Positions 47,388-57,460 of a DNA stretch of 64,000 bases are shown in pieces. A model generated the notes under the pieces. The model saw only the letters and a list, made by a program, of their open reading frames with translations. It made no database searches and had not been told where the DNA came from. Source of the stretch: Oceanisphaera psychrotolerans (GTDB lineage Bacteria > Pseudomonadota > Gammaproteobacteria > Enterobacterales > Aeromonadaceae). Position 1 is the stretch's first letter. Every line of letters begins with the position of its first letter. The translations under genes and the position numbers were made by a program. Location: the NCBI RefSeq assembly GCF_001870485.1, contig NZ_MDKE01000055.1:62001-126000 (forward strand). Reading direction: 5' to 3'.

Positions 47388-48434
47388 TTACTCTTTCCCC
47401 TTGATTCCCTGCAGCAGGATATTTTTGCTGACGATGCCGATATCCGCTCCTGTTGCATCCGTGATAATAATCGGCAGCTCTGAGGTGATGGCAATATCGA
47501 TCAGTTGATTGAGATTGGTATTTTCATCCACCCGTGGAGCATCGGCCAGATTGACGCCGGCAGGTACCGTTTCACTGTTTATTTCCCGCATGATGGAGTG
47601 GGCACACACCAGCTTGAGGTTGGAGATATCCTTGACGAAGTCAGCCACATAATCGTCTGCCGGTTGCATGACGATTTCCTCTGGTGTACCGACCTGAATA
47701 AGGTGTCCATCCTTCATGATCGCGATGCGATCGCCGATGCGGATCGCTTCATCAAGGTCATGGGTAATAAAGATGGTGGTTTTCTGGAGTGTCTTGGTCA
47801 GGGTGACAAACTGGTCCTGCAATTCCCGTCGGATCAGGGGATCAAGTGCACTGAAGGGCTCGTCCATCAGCAGCACTTCGGGATCACTGGCCAACGCCCG
47901 GGCCAGGCCGACGCGTTGCTGCATGCCACCCGACAGTTCGCTGGGCAATCTGTCTTCGTAGCCACTCAGGTTGACCAGTGACAAGGCATGCAATGAGGTT
48001 TCCCAGCGCCTGGCCTTGGGAAGGCCCTGCACCTCCAGCGGAAAGGCAACGTTATCCAGCACCGTTCGATGCGGAAGCAACGCCATATGCTGGAACACCA
48101 TGCCAATATGCCTGGCGCGAACATCCCGCAGCTCATTGTGAGACAACGCCGACATATCCCGGCCAAGCACCTTGATGTTACCCGCAGAGGGTTCGATAAG
48201 ACGATTAAGGTGCCGAATCAGCGTAGATTTTCCACTGCCGGACAGGCCCATGATGCAAAAGATTTCGCCGCGAGGCACCGTAAAAGAAACATCGGCGATC
48301 CCTACCACACAAGAAAATCGCTGCAGAACGGCAGCCTTGTCCAGCCCCTCCTCAACGACAGCCTTCATCGCCTGTTCGGAGTTACCGCCAAAAATTTTCC
48401 ACACGTTTTCTAGCTGAATGACATCCTCGGTCAT
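47388..48434 (-). CDS. proV: Betaine/choline ABC transporter ATPase (ProV-like)
   Basis: 348 residues from ATG 48434. Walker A GLSGSGKST, Q-loop, signature LSGGMQQRVGLARAL, Walker B VLLMDEPFSALD and the switch His in FITHDLDEA are all present. A short C-terminal part (residues ~270-340) contains a CBS-like segment, the region that senses ionic strength in OpuA/ProV. The start is chosen because MTEDVIQLENVWKIFG aligns with ProV starts. It precedes proW by one base. Confidence 0.93.
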   Translation of the reverse strand: MTEDVIQLENVWKIFGGNSEQAMKAVVEEGLDKAAVLQRFSCVVGIADVSFTVPRGEIFCIMGLSGSGKSTLIRHLNRLIEPSAGNIKVLGRDMSALSHNELRDVRARHIGMVFQHMALLPHRTVLDNVAFPLEVQGLPKARRWETSLHALSLVNLSGYEDRLPSELSGGMQQRVGLARALASDPEVLLMDEPFSALDPLIRRELQDQFVTLTKTLQKTTIFITHDLDEAIRIGDRIAIMKDGHLIQVGTPEEIVMQPADDYVADFVKDISNLKLVCAHSIMREINSETVPAGVNLADAPRVDENTNLNQLIDIAITSELPIIITDATGADIGIVSKNILLQGIKGKE

Positions 48435-48498
48435 TTTGTATTCCCTCACTACTGGTATTGTTATCGTTGCAGGCATCTGATTGCGCTGAGGCTCAGCG

Positions 48499-48529
48499 GA
48501 TGGTTTCAGAGTCGGCCTCTGAAACCATC
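48499..48529. repeat. Perfect 13-bp hairpin between proX and proV
   Basis: GATGGTTTCAGAG-tcggc-CTCTGAAACCATC, in the 146-nt gap between the binding-protein gene and the ATPase gene. It has no T-run. Such a hairpin would stabilise the proX part of the transcript and help make more binding protein than permease. Confidence 0.7.
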
Positions 48530-48580
48530 ATTCGCTTCAAAACCAGCCGCCTATCCGACGTTGGGAAACATGGAACCCAG

Positions 48581-49534
48581 TTATTGACCCAGCCAGGAGT
48601 CAACCAGGCTACTGTTTTCTTGAACCCACTCTTTGGCAACGACCTCGGGATCTTTCTTCTCGACCACTACGTGATGACTCAACTGGCCGACCTGGTCAGC
48701 ATTAAGTTTGAAGTGTTTCAGTAACATCGCAGCTTCGGGCTGATCCTTTTCCAGCGACCTGGCGTAATGCACATACAGGTAGGCCTTGTCCCAGGCACTG
48801 TCGGCATTGGATTTGGCCAGCCAGTCAGGATCATCGGTGGGTTGCACTACCTTCCAGGTGTCCACATTGTGTTTCGGCTCTTTGAGCATCACCAGGTCAT
48901 AGACACTAAACACATGGTGTGGTGTGTAGCAGAAAAACGCATAGGGCTTGCCCGCTTTCTCCGCGGCATCCAGCGCCGCCCAATTGAGCGGCATATCCAT
49001 GACGACCTGTTTCATGGTTTGGTCATAACCGTAGCTTTTGGCCCGGATCTGCTCTACCGCCGTCGAGGCCGCGCCAGGTTCACCGATCCACATCTCGCCC
49101 TCGCCATCACCATCGGTGTCGAAAAGTACCGATTTACTCGGGTCGGTCAGGTCGTAAATCGAGGTGATGTTATGTTTTTCCGAGGTCGCCTTGGTAACGC
49201 AGATTCCCTGTGAAGCTTCGACACCGTTAGGGTTTTGAGCCACGGTACCCTTGGTCTTGACATACTTGTCATGCAGGTTGCTCTGATTGGGCAGCCAGAC
49301 TTCCGGGTGTACATGCATGGATCCCCGGTCCATCGCTTCCCAGATAACGGCGTTGGAGCCGCTTTGCATGGCCACCTCCAACCCAAGATTATCCTCCATC
49401 ACCACCTTGATAATATGGGCCGTGGCAGCCGCCGAGGGCCAGCTCGGCACACCCACAACCACATCGGCAGCCTGCGCCAGGCCGCCGGTTAAAGAGAATG
49501 CTACTGTCGCGCCCAATACCTTTACTGATTTCAT
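48581..49534 (-). CDS. proX: Periplasmic glycine betaine/choline-binding protein (ProX-like)
   Basis: 317 residues with a Sec signal peptide (MKSVKVLGATVAFSLTGGLAQA|AD). The mature protein is an OpuAC-type binding fold with VVGVPSWPSAAATAHI and MHVHPEVWLPNQ, including Trp and His residues expected in an aromatic onium-binding cage. It is the first gene of the proX-proV-proW set and lies 52 nt after the ETF-QO gene. The exact substrate, betaine or choline, cannot be decided from sequence; the pathway next door favours betaine. Confidence 0.9.
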   Translation of the reverse strand: MKSVKVLGATVAFSLTGGLAQAADVVVGVPSWPSAAATAHIIKVVMEDNLGLEVAMQSGSNAVIWEAMDRGSMHVHPEVWLPNQSNLHDKYVKTKGTVAQNPNGVEASQGICVTKATSEKHNITSIYDLTDPSKSVLFDTDGDGEGEMWIGEPGAASTAVEQIRAKSYGYDQTMKQVVMDMPLNWAALDAAEKAGKPYAFFCYTPHHVFSVYDLVMLKEPKHNVDTWKVVQPTDDPDWLAKSNADSAWDKAYLYVHYARSLEKDQPEAAMLLKHFKLNADQVGQLSHHVVVEKKDPEVVAKEWVQENSSLVDSWLGQ

Positions 49535-49586
49535 ATATCTTTCCTTGTAAATGTTGGATTGACGATATTCATGCAGTTATCAAGAC

Positions 49587-51269
49587 CTACATATTCGGGT
49601 AAACCGGGCCACCGCCCCCTTCGGGCACGACCCAGGTGATATTCTGCGACGGATCCTTGATGTCACAGGTTTTGCAATGCACGCAGTTTTGCGCGTTGAT
49701 CTGAAAACGCGGACCGCTGGACTCCTCCACGATTTCATACACGCCGGCCGGGCAGAAACGCTGCGCTGGCTCGGCCCAGGTGGGCAGATTTTTGGCCAGC
49801 GGAATGCTGCCGTCCGTCAACTGCAGGTGACTGGGCTGGTCCTCTTCGTGATTGGTGTTGGACAGAAACACCGACGACAGCTTGTCGAAGCTCAGCTTGC
49901 CATCGGGCTTGGGATACTCGATGCGCGGGCTCTGATCCGCCGGATTCAGCTGGGCATAATCGGCACGGGTATCGTGCAGCGTCACCGGGATCTTGCCACC
50001 AAACAGGTTTTGATCGATGACGTTGAAGGCACCGCCGAGCCAGGTACCGAACTTGTGCATCGCCGGACCGAAGTTGCGGCTGCGGAACAGGTCGTCGTAG
50101 AGCCAGGAGTCCTTGAATTTTTCGGTAAAGGACACCAGATCCTTGCCACCCTCGTCGCCAGCGGCGAGCGCCTCGAACACCGCTTCGGCCGCCAGCATGC
50201 CGGACTTCATGGAGGTATGGGTGCCCTTGATCTTGGAGAAGTTCAGGGTGCCGGCATCACAGCCCAGCAACAGCGCACCCGGCATGGTCATTTTTGGCAG
50301 CGAGTTGAAACCGCCCTTGGCGATGGCCCGGGCGCCGTAAGACACCCGCTTGCCGCCTTCGAGATACTGCGCAAACAGCGGGTGATGCTTCATGCGCTGG
50401 AATTCGTCGAACGGGCTCAGCCAGGGGTTGGAGTAATTGAGGTCGATGATCAGCCCAACCACCACCTGATTGTTGTCACCGTGGTAGAGGAAGAAACCGC
50501 CGTTGGTACCGGCGTGATCCTTGCCACACAGCGGCCAGCCGGCGCCATGTACCACCAGACCCGGCTGGTGTTTGGCGGGGTCGATGTCCCACAATTCCTT
50601 GATGCCGATGCCGTAGTGCTGCGGATCGGCGTCCTTGTCGAGCGCGAACTGCTTGATCAGTTGCTTGCCCAGGTGTCCGCGACAACCTTCGGTAAACAGG
50701 GTGTATTTGGCGTGCAGTTCCATGCCGGGGGTGTAGTTGCCCTTGGGTTGGCCATCACGGCCCACGCCCATATCACCGGTGGCGATGCCCTTGACCGAAC
50801 CGTCCTCGTGATAGAGCACCTCGGCGGCGGCGAAGCCGGGAAAAATCTCGACACCCAGCGCCTCGGCCTGCTCGCCCAACCAGCGGCACAGGTTACCCAG
50901 GCTGGCCACGTAATTGCCGTGGTTGTGCATGGTCTTGGGCGCCAGTGCATTGGGAATGCGGCGCGCGCGCTGCTCATCCTTGAGCAGATAGATCTGATCC
51001 TCGGTCACCGCGGTCTTCAGCGGCGCACCCTGATCGGCCCAGTCAGGGAACAGCTCGTTCAAGGCTCGCGGCTCGATCACGGCACCGGAGAGGATATGAG
51101 CGCCTACTTCGGAGCCCTTCTCCACCACACAGACCGTCAGTTCCTGCTCCGCAGCCTGCGCCTGCTGCATCAGCCGGCAGGCGGCCGACAGCCCGGCAGG
51201 GCCGGCACCGACAATGACAACATCGAACTCCATTGACTCGCGTTCGACAGTACGCTCGTAATCACTCAC
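49587..51269 (-). CDS. Electron transfer flavoprotein-ubiquinone oxidoreductase
   Basis: 560 residues. The FAD motif VVIVGAGPAGLSAACRL is near residue 18, the quinone-binding/membrane-associated region lies in the middle, and the C-terminal 4Fe-4S centre is CVHCKTCDIKDP with an earlier FCPAGVYE Cys. The start is GTG at 51269 with GGGAG upstream; an internal ATG at 51233 is possible. It takes electrons from EtfAB, encoded nearby, into the quinone pool and so drains the dimethylglycine dehydrogenase. Confidence 0.95.
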   Translation of the reverse strand: MSDYERTVERESMEFDVVIVGAGPAGLSAACRLMQQAQAAEQELTVCVVEKGSEVGAHILSGAVIEPRALNELFPDWADQGAPLKTAVTEDQIYLLKDEQRARRIPNALAPKTMHNHGNYVASLGNLCRWLGEQAEALGVEIFPGFAAAEVLYHEDGSVKGIATGDMGVGRDGQPKGNYTPGMELHAKYTLFTEGCRGHLGKQLIKQFALDKDADPQHYGIGIKELWDIDPAKHQPGLVVHGAGWPLCGKDHAGTNGGFFLYHGDNNQVVVGLIIDLNYSNPWLSPFDEFQRMKHHPLFAQYLEGGKRVSYGARAIAKGGFNSLPKMTMPGALLLGCDAGTLNFSKIKGTHTSMKSGMLAAEAVFEALAAGDEGGKDLVSFTEKFKDSWLYDDLFRSRNFGPAMHKFGTWLGGAFNVIDQNLFGGKIPVTLHDTRADYAQLNPADQSPRIEYPKPDGKLSFDKLSSVFLSNTNHEEDQPSHLQLTDGSIPLAKNLPTWAEPAQRFCPAGVYEIVEESSGPRFQINAQNCVHCKTCDIKDPSQNITWVVPEGGGGPVYPNM

Positions 51270-51322
51270 TGTAATGATCTCCCTTTTTTCTTACTGCATA
51301 TCCCTGCTGAGCGTCCGAACGC

Positions 51323-52228
51323 TTAATGCGCGGTCCGCGCCTGGGCGGCACTCAGGGTGTTCCTCAACAGACAGGCGACGGTCATGGGGCCTATACCCCC
51401 CGGTACCGGGGTGACGGCACCGGCGACGGTTGAAACCGCGTCGAAATCGACATCCCCCGTGAGCCGGGATTGTCCATCCTCCAGCGCGATACGGTTGATA
51501 CCCACGTCCAGCACGATGGCGCCTGGCTTGATGTAGCTGGCATCGATCATTTCGGCCCGGCCCACCGCCACCACCAGGATGTCGGCGCTGCGGCATTCCG
51601 CGGCCAGGTCCTGACTTCTGGAGTGCACCGTGGTCACGGTGCAATGGGCATTGAGCAGCAGTTGCCCCATCGGCTTGCCGACGATATTGGAGCGCCCGAC
51701 CACCACGGCCTTCTTACCGGACAGATCGCCCAGGCGGTCCTGCAGCAGCAGCAGACAGCCCAGCGGCGTGCAGGGCACCAGCGCCGACTGGCCTGTGCTC
51801 AGGCGCCCGACGTTCACCGGGTGGAAACCGTCCACGTCCTTGGCCGGGTCAATCGCCTCAATCACCGCTTTTTCCTCGATCTGTGCCGGCAAGGGCAGCT
51901 GCACCAGGATGCCGTCCACCTGATCATCACCGTTCAACAAGGCGATCAGTTGCAACAACTCGTCCTGGTTGGTGTTGCCCGGCAGCAGGTGCGGGAAGGA
52001 GGTGATACCGGCATCGGCAGCCTGGCGCATCTTGGTTTTGACGTAGACCTGGCTGGCCGGGTCATCCCCCACCAGTATCACGGCCAGGCCCGGCTGACGC
52101 CCCGCCTGCGCCCGAAAGCGGGCGGAACCTTCTGCCACATCGGCACGCAGTGCCGTGGCAAAGGCCTTGCCGTCGATACGTTCGGCAGGAGCTGCCTCCG
52201 GATAAATATTGCTTGCCTGATCAGTCAT
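51323..52228 (-). CDS. folD: Bifunctional methylenetetrahydrofolate dehydrogenase/cyclohydrolase
   Basis: 301 residues. The catalytic Lys lies in [14 protein letters not shown], the FolD signature [26 protein letters not shown] is present, and the NADP motif is [17 protein letters not shown]. It converts 5,10-methylene-THF to 10-formyl-THF. The gene sits between ETF-QO and purU, which points to handling of C1 units released by the demethylating dehydrogenase; it may be a second copy besides a housekeeping folD. Confidence 0.96.
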   Translation of the reverse strand: MTDQASNIYPEAAPAERIDGKAFATALRADVAEGSARFRAQAGRQPGLAVILVGDDPASQVYVKTKMRQAADAGITSFPHLLPGNTNQDELLQLIALLNGDDQVDGILVQLPLPAQIEEKAVIEAIDPAKDVDGFHPVNVGRLSTGQSALVPCTPLGCLLLLQDRLGDLSGKKAVVVGRSNIVGKPMGQLLLNAHCTVTTVHSRSQDLAAECRSADILVVAVGRAEMIDASYIKPGAIVLDVGINRIALEDGQSRLTGDVDFDAVSTVAGAVTPVPGGIGPMTVACLLRNTLSAAQARTAH

Positions 52229-52252
52229 CGCTGCGAGTCCTTTGCCTTTGGT

Positions 52253-53114
52253 TTAAAAAACGACGGTACGCAGACCGTTCTGGAAGACACGGTGACGCAC
52301 GTGGTATTTCACCGCTCGGGCCAGGGCCTGGGCTTCGGTATCGCGCCCGACCTGGGTCAGGTACTGCGGATCCTGGGCATGGTCAACCCGCTCCACCATC
52401 TGCTCGATAATGGGGCCTTCGTCCAGGTCACCGGTCACATAATGGGCAGTGGCACCGATCAGTTTCACGCCGCGCTCGTAGGCCTGATAGTAGGGTTTGG
52501 CACCCTTGAAGCCCGGCAGGAAGGAGTGATGGATGTTGATACAGCGACCGGCCAGCTGCTGGCACAGGCTATCGGAAAGTACCTGCATGTAGCGCGCCAG
52601 TACCACCAGTTCGGTACCGGTCTGCTCAACAATCTGCAGCAGCTTGGCTTCCTGCTCCGGCTTGGTCTCTTTGGTCACCGGCAGGTGGATGTAATCCAGC
52701 CCTTCGCGCTCGGCCAGATAGCGCAGGTCTTCGTGGTTGGACACGATGGCGGTGATATCGATGTTGAGCTCACCGGTGGCGCGACGATACAGCAGGTCAC
52801 GCAGACAATGGTCGTACTTGGAGACCATGATCAATACGCGTGCCGGCTGGGTGGCGTCGTGAATTTCCCACTCCATGTCGAAGCGCATTGCCGTAACCTC
52901 AAAGGCGGCCTTGAGCTGCTCGACGCTCGGCTTCTGATTACCTTCAAACACGAACTCGATGGTCGAGAAAAAAAAGCCCCGAGTCCAGGTCATCGAACTG
53001 GTGAAATTCCTTGATAAAGCAGCCCCGATCGGCAAGAAAGTTACCGATGGCAGCCACGATACCGACCTGTCCAGGACAGGAGATCTTAAGAATGTATGCG
53101 GGTTTGTTCTTCAT
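52253..53114 (-). pseudogene. purU: Formyltetrahydrofolate deformylase, frameshifted at a homopolymer
   Basis: An N-terminal ACT domain (MKNKPAYILKISCPGQVGIVAAIG) is in one frame. The rest, with the formyltransferase-like catalytic domain (NIHHSFLPGFKGAKPY, GATAHYVTGDLDEGPII), is in another. Removing one base from the run of eight A at 52968-52975 gives LDSGLFFSTIEFVFEG in one ~286-residue protein, normal for PurU. The enzyme releases formate and regenerates THF from 10-formyl-THF. ATG 53126 is an alternative start. Confidence 0.88.
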
Positions 53115-53148
53115 TTTACTTTTCATCCATGATGGGTTAATCGGAATC

Positions 53149-54078
53149 TCAGAGCGCTTTGTCGAGCTCGGGCATGACGTCGAACAGGTCACCCACGATG
53201 CCGTAGTCGGCCACCTGGAAGATGGGTGCGTCCGGATCCTTGTTGATCGCCACGATCATCTTGGAATCCTTCATGCCCGCCAGGTGCTGGATGGCACCGG
53301 AAATACCCACGGCGATATACAGATCAGGCGCCACTACCTTGCCGGTCTGACCGACCTGGTAATCGTTGGGCACAAAGCCGGCGTCAACCGCTGCACGGGA
53401 TGCCCCTACCGCCGCGCCGAGCTTGGCCGCCACCGTATCCAGCAGGGCAAAGTTCTCGCCGTTGCCCATGCCACGACCACCGGAGATCACGATGCGTGCC
53501 GTGGACAACTCGGGCCCTTCGGATTTGGCTTCGGAACGGCTGACAAAGCGAGCCAGAGACTGACTGGCCAGTGCGTCAATCGCCATGCTTTCGGCGCTGC
53601 CACCGGTGGCTGCAACGGCCTCGAACTTGGTACTGCGTACCGTGATCACTTTTACCGCGTCGCGGCTGCGCACCGTGGCCAGGGCATTGCCGGCATAGAT
53701 AGGACGCTCGAAGGTATCGGCATCGATGACCGCGCTGATATCCGAGATTTGCGGTACGTCCAGCAGGGCGGCGACGCGGGGCATCAGGTTTTTGGCAAAG
53801 GTGCTGTTCGAGGCCAGCAGGTGGCTGTAGCCTTCGGTATATTGTTGCACCAGCGGCGCCATGTCTTCGGCCAGCGGCTGGGCGAACAGGTCGTTGTCGA
53901 CGCTGAGTACGCGACGCACACCCGGAATGGCGGCAGCGGCCTCGGTGACGGCGCTGCAGTTGCTCCCCATCACCAGGATGTCAATATCCCCGCCAATCTG
54001 GGTGGCGGCACCCAGGGTATTGTAGGTGGATGATACGATGCTGTTGTTGTCGTGATCTGCGATTACAAGAATGGCCAT
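53149..54078 (-). CDS. etfA: Electron transfer flavoprotein alpha subunit
   Basis: 309 residues. The C-terminal FAD-binding part has the family signature [32 protein letters not shown] and [20 protein letters not shown], and the N-terminal domain is [14 protein letters not shown]. Forms a heterodimer with EtfB (11 nt upstream) that accepts electrons from the dehydrogenase at 55085 and passes them to ETF-QO. Confidence 0.96.
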   Translation of the reverse strand: MAILVIADHDNNSIVSSTYNTLGAATQIGGDIDILVMGSNCSAVTEAAAAIPGVRRVLSVDNDLFAQPLAEDMAPLVQQYTEGYSHLLASNSTFAKNLMPRVAALLDVPQISDISAVIDADTFERPIYAGNALATVRSRDAVKVITVRSTKFEAVAATGGSAESMAIDALASQSLARFVSRSEAKSEGPELSTARIVISGGRGMGNGENFALLDTVAAKLGAAVGASRAAVDAGFVPNDYQVGQTGKVVAPDLYIAVGISGAIQHLAGMKDSKMIVAINKDPDAPIFQVADYGIVGDLFDVMPELDKAL

Positions 54079-54089
54079 GATGCGTCTCC

Positions 54090-54842
54090 TTACACTAATA
54101 CGGCGTCGGTTTTCAGTTTTTCCACCAGCTCGGCGGCGTTTGCCAGGATCACACTTCCGGACGCACGTGCCGGCGGCTCAACCACACCGAGCAGTTCCAG
54201 TCGCGGCGTCAGATCCACACCCAGTGATGCGGCATCGATGCTGTCCAGCGGCTTTTTCTTGGCCTTCATGATCGACGGCAGGGAGGCAAAACGCGGCTCG
54301 TTCAGGCGCAAATCCGCCGTGATCACCGCCGGCAGGTTCAGTGCCACCGTCTCCAGACCGCCATCCACTTCGCGGGTGACTTCAATCTGCTCGCCCGATA
54401 CCGTCAGGCCCGAGGCAAAGGTGCCCTGAGGCCAGCCCATCAGCGCCGCCAGCATCTGGCCGGTCTGGTTGCAGTCATCGTCGATGGCCTGCTTGCCCAG
54501 CATGACCATGCCTGCACCTTCCTGTTCTGCCAGCGCCTTGAAGGTTTTCGCCACGGACAAGGGTTCGGTGGTGCCGTCGTGTAACACCAGAATGGCGCGA
54601 TCGGCACCTATGGCCAGCGCCTGACGCAGGGTTTCCTGGGCCTTGTCCGGGCCGATGGATACGGCGATGACTTCGGAGGCCTGGCCCGCTTCCTTCAATC
54701 TGACGGCCGCTTCAACGGCAACTTCGTCAAACGGGTTGATGGCCATCTTGACGTTTTCCAGTTCGACAGCAGACCCATCCGCCTTGGCTCGAATCTGCAC
54801 GTTATAATCAACGACCCGTTTCACACCCACTAAAATTTTCAT
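54090..54842 (-). CDS. etfB: Electron transfer flavoprotein beta subunit
   Basis: 250 residues. [18 protein letters not shown] and the AMP/FAD-contact segment [18 protein letters not shown] are typical, as is [29 protein letters not shown]. Paired with etfA. It follows the dehydrogenase gene after 242 nt and may have its own promoter there. Probably specialised for the betaine pathway, given its neighbours. Confidence 0.96.
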   Translation of the reverse strand: MKILVGVKRVVDYNVQIRAKADGSAVELENVKMAINPFDEVAVEAAVRLKEAGQASEVIAVSIGPDKAQETLRQALAIGADRAILVLHDGTTEPLSVAKTFKALAEQEGAGMVMLGKQAIDDDCNQTGQMLAALMGWPQGTFASGLTVSGEQIEVTREVDGGLETVALNLPAVITADLRLNEPRFASLPSIMKAKKKPLDSIDAASLGVDLTPRLELLGVVEPPARASGSVILANAAELVEKLKTDAVLV

Positions 54843-54899
54843 AAATCCTCCTGAAAACCTTTCAGTATTACGTCTGGCGATACAACTATTTAAACTATT

Positions 54900-54947
54900 A
54901 ACCCGGTGGCAATTAAGGCCGGTAACAACAGCGACTGCCGCCGGGTT
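54900..54947. repeat. Imperfect inverted repeat between the dehydrogenase and etfB
   Basis: AACCCGGTGGCA / TGCCGCCGGGTT with a 24-nt loop. It could act as a terminator or hairpin after the 55085-57460 gene; no T-run is seen on the minus strand. Confidence 0.4.
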
Positions 54948-55084
54948 AAAAATTATTTATATCGAATCACACAGCGAAATAACTTAAAGATCCTTTCATT
55001 AAATAATTTCATTTCAAGTTCAAATCAAAACCCATAATTAAGATCTGAGGCGAGCGTTTTCGGCATCAAACAACTGACCTGCAA

Positions 55085-57460
55085 TCACTTTGGCTTTATG
55101 GCTTCGCCGATGATCTCTACATCGAACTCGGCGCCTTCATGTGCATAAGCGGGGTCGATAAAGGCCATGGCAATGTTCTTCTGCACCCGGTGACCATATG
55201 CTGCCGAGGTGATGGTACCGATGACGGCACCGTCAACACAGACTGAATCGCCGGGATGCGGAGCAGCGTGTTCGCAATCGATGACCATGGTGACAAACTT
55301 TCTTCTTGCAGGCTGACCCGCCTTGGCAAGCAGGGCTTCTTTTCCTGGGAAGTTTGCGGCCTTGTCCATTTTCACGAAACGACCCAGGTCACTCTCGAAC
55401 GGGTCAAACTCGGTGATCAGGTCGGCCTTCCAATGACGATAACCTTTCTCGAGACGCATCGACTCGGTTGCCAGCGAGCCAAACGGCTTGAGACCGAACT
55501 CGGCGCCTGCTTCCGTAATCAGCTGGTGTGTCAGATAGAGCTGCTCATTGGGCACATGCAGTTCCCAGCCCAGTTCACCGTTGAAGCTCACTCGCATGGC
55601 AAGGGCTTGCGCATGGCCGATGAATACAGACTGGGCGGTGAGCCAGGGGAAGCTCTCGTTCGACCAGTTGGTACGGGGGGACAGTTTTGCCAGCAGATCC
55701 CTGGATTTGGGTCCGGAAACCACCAGAATCGTATGGGAGTTGGTCATCGGAACCAGCTCGACACCCTCGCTGGGGAGACGGGTGCGCAGCCAGTCCATAT
55801 CGTGATATTCGGAGGCCGCCGCAGAGCCGTACCAGAAACGATCTTCTGCCAGTTTTGCCAGCGTGGCTTCAGCGGCCACATTGCCTTTATCGGTCAGGAA
55901 GTAGCACAGACCGACGCGACCCACTTTTTTGGGTACGTTGCTGCACGTCAGGCTGTCCAGCCACTCGGCGGCACCCGGGCCCTTGATTTCGATGCGGTTG
56001 AAGCCGCTGACTTCCATCAGGCCGACAGCCTCGTGTACGGCCTTGATTTCGCTGGCGACGACTTTCTCGACATCGGTGAAGCGGAAGCTGTGTTCGAATT
56101 TGAAGTCGGCAGTCGGCTTGAAGAACAGCGCCCGTTCCCATCCACTCACTACACCGAACTCGGCATTTTGTTCTTTCAACACCGGGTAGATTGGCGTGGT
56201 TTTTGCCAAACGGCCTGCCGGGCGGAACTCATGGGGCATGTGGAAGCGGAATTCGTTCTGGTAGTCTTCGATAGCTTTCAGAGCGGTGAATTCGGTGTTG
56301 GCATGACGAGTGAAACGCGCCGGGTCAATCGCCCAGGTATCCCACTCTGACTCACCGTGAACGATGATTTCAGCCAGGATCTTGCCGTGACCACCACCCT
56401 CACCCAAACCAGCACGAAGACCGATAATAGAATAGAGGTTATCGAATCCAGGGGTCTTGCCCACCAACGGGTTACCATCGGCAGAATAGGTGATGGGACC
56501 GTTAACAATGCTGCGGATACCGGTTCTTTCCAGGCACGGCATACGTTTGAAGACACGTTCCATGTTATCCAGACAGCGATCCAGATCATCCGGGCAAAGC
56601 GCGTTAACAAAGTTGGGGTCGATACCGTCCATGCCCCAGGTTTTACAACGCTGCTCATAAATACCCACCAACAAACCGTCTTTTTCCTGGCGGCTATAGA
56701 AATCATCGAGGGGGTCACGCAGCAAAGGAACGCGTTTGCCAAATGCCTGTATTTCCGGAATCGCTTCGGTCAGGAAGTACATGTGTTCCATTGAAATGAC
56801 CGGATACTTGACCCCTATCATGTCACCGATTTCATTCACTCGATAACCACCGGCGTTAACCACTTTCTCACAGGTGATATCGCCATTTTTGGTTTGAACG
56901 ACCCATTCACCATTCGGCTTTTGATAGACATTTTCAACGGGGTTATGACGGTATATTTCAGCGCCCGCTTTACGAGCGGCACGCGCCAGCGCCTGAGTAA
57001 GCTGAGCGGGATCGATGTCACCATCCAGCGGGTCCCACAAACCACCCAACAGCTCATGAGTTTCAATCAGCGGGTGGCGTTTGGCACATTCAGCCGCATC
57101 AATTAATTCGAAATCAACACCCATTCCTTTTGCCAGGGAAATAAAGTGTTTATAGCCATCGAGATGGGCCTGGGTAGATGCTAAACGAATACCGCCGGAA
57201 GCATGGTGATAGTTAATGGGGTGTTCCAGATCTGCAGCCAACTCTTTATACAATTTGATGCTATGGCTCTTTAAGCCAACCATCGTCTGCACCGCACCAA
57301 AATTGGTTACCTGAGCGGCGGAGTGCCAGGTTGTTCCCGATGTCAGCTCGTTCCGCTCAACCAGCACAACATCCGTCCAACCTTCTCGAGTCAGATGGTA
57401 AAGGGTACTACAACCGCCGATTCCACCACCAATAATGACTACCTTGCAATGCTTCTTCAT
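55085..57460 (-). CDS. Dimethylglycine/sarcosine dehydrogenase-type FAD enzyme with GcvT domain
   Basis: 791 residues. An N-terminal DAO-type FAD domain (VVIIGGGIGGCSTLYHLTREG) has TSGTTWHSAAQVTNFG, where the His fits covalent flavin attachment as in DMGDH. An FAO_M-like middle precedes a C-terminal aminomethyltransferase domain (from about residue 425; VGLMEVSGFNRIEIKGPGAAEWLD, FNGELGWELHVP) that binds THF and captures the methyl as methylene-THF. It should oxidise dimethylglycine, and perhaps sarcosine, passing electrons to EtfAB. A LacI-type operator lies 109 nt upstream. Confidence 0.92.
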   Translation of the reverse strand: MKKHCKVVIIGGGIGGCSTLYHLTREGWTDVVLVERNELTSGTTWHSAAQVTNFGAVQTMVGLKSHSIKLYKELAADLEHPINYHHASGGIRLASTQAHLDGYKHFISLAKGMGVDFELIDAAECAKRHPLIETHELLGGLWDPLDGDIDPAQLTQALARAARKAGAEIYRHNPVENVYQKPNGEWVVQTKNGDITCEKVVNAGGYRVNEIGDMIGVKYPVISMEHMYFLTEAIPEIQAFGKRVPLLRDPLDDFYSRQEKDGLLVGIYEQRCKTWGMDGIDPNFVNALCPDDLDRCLDNMERVFKRMPCLERTGIRSIVNGPITYSADGNPLVGKTPGFDNLYSIIGLRAGLGEGGGHGKILAEIIVHGESEWDTWAIDPARFTRHANTEFTALKAIEDYQNEFRFHMPHEFRPAGRLAKTTPIYPVLKEQNAEFGVVSGWERALFFKPTADFKFEHSFRFTDVEKVVASEIKAVHEAVGLMEVSGFNRIEIKGPGAAEWLDSLTCSNVPKKVGRVGLCYFLTDKGNVAAEATLAKLAEDRFWYGSAAASEYHDMDWLRTRLPSEGVELVPMTNSHTILVVSGPKSRDLLAKLSPRTNWSNESFPWLTAQSVFIGHAQALAMRVSFNGELGWELHVPNEQLYLTHQLITEAGAEFGLKPFGSLATESMRLEKGYRHWKADLITEFDPFESDLGRFVKMDKAANFPGKEALLAKAGQPARRKFVTMVIDCEHAAPHPGDSVCVDGAVIGTITSAAYGHRVQKNIAMAFIDPAYAHEGAEFDVEIIGEAIKPK

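Noticed and set aside
45767-47404. 545-codon plus-strand frame opposite proW
   Set aside because: Shadow of the permease gene; Gln/His/Gly/Arg-rich and not protein-like.
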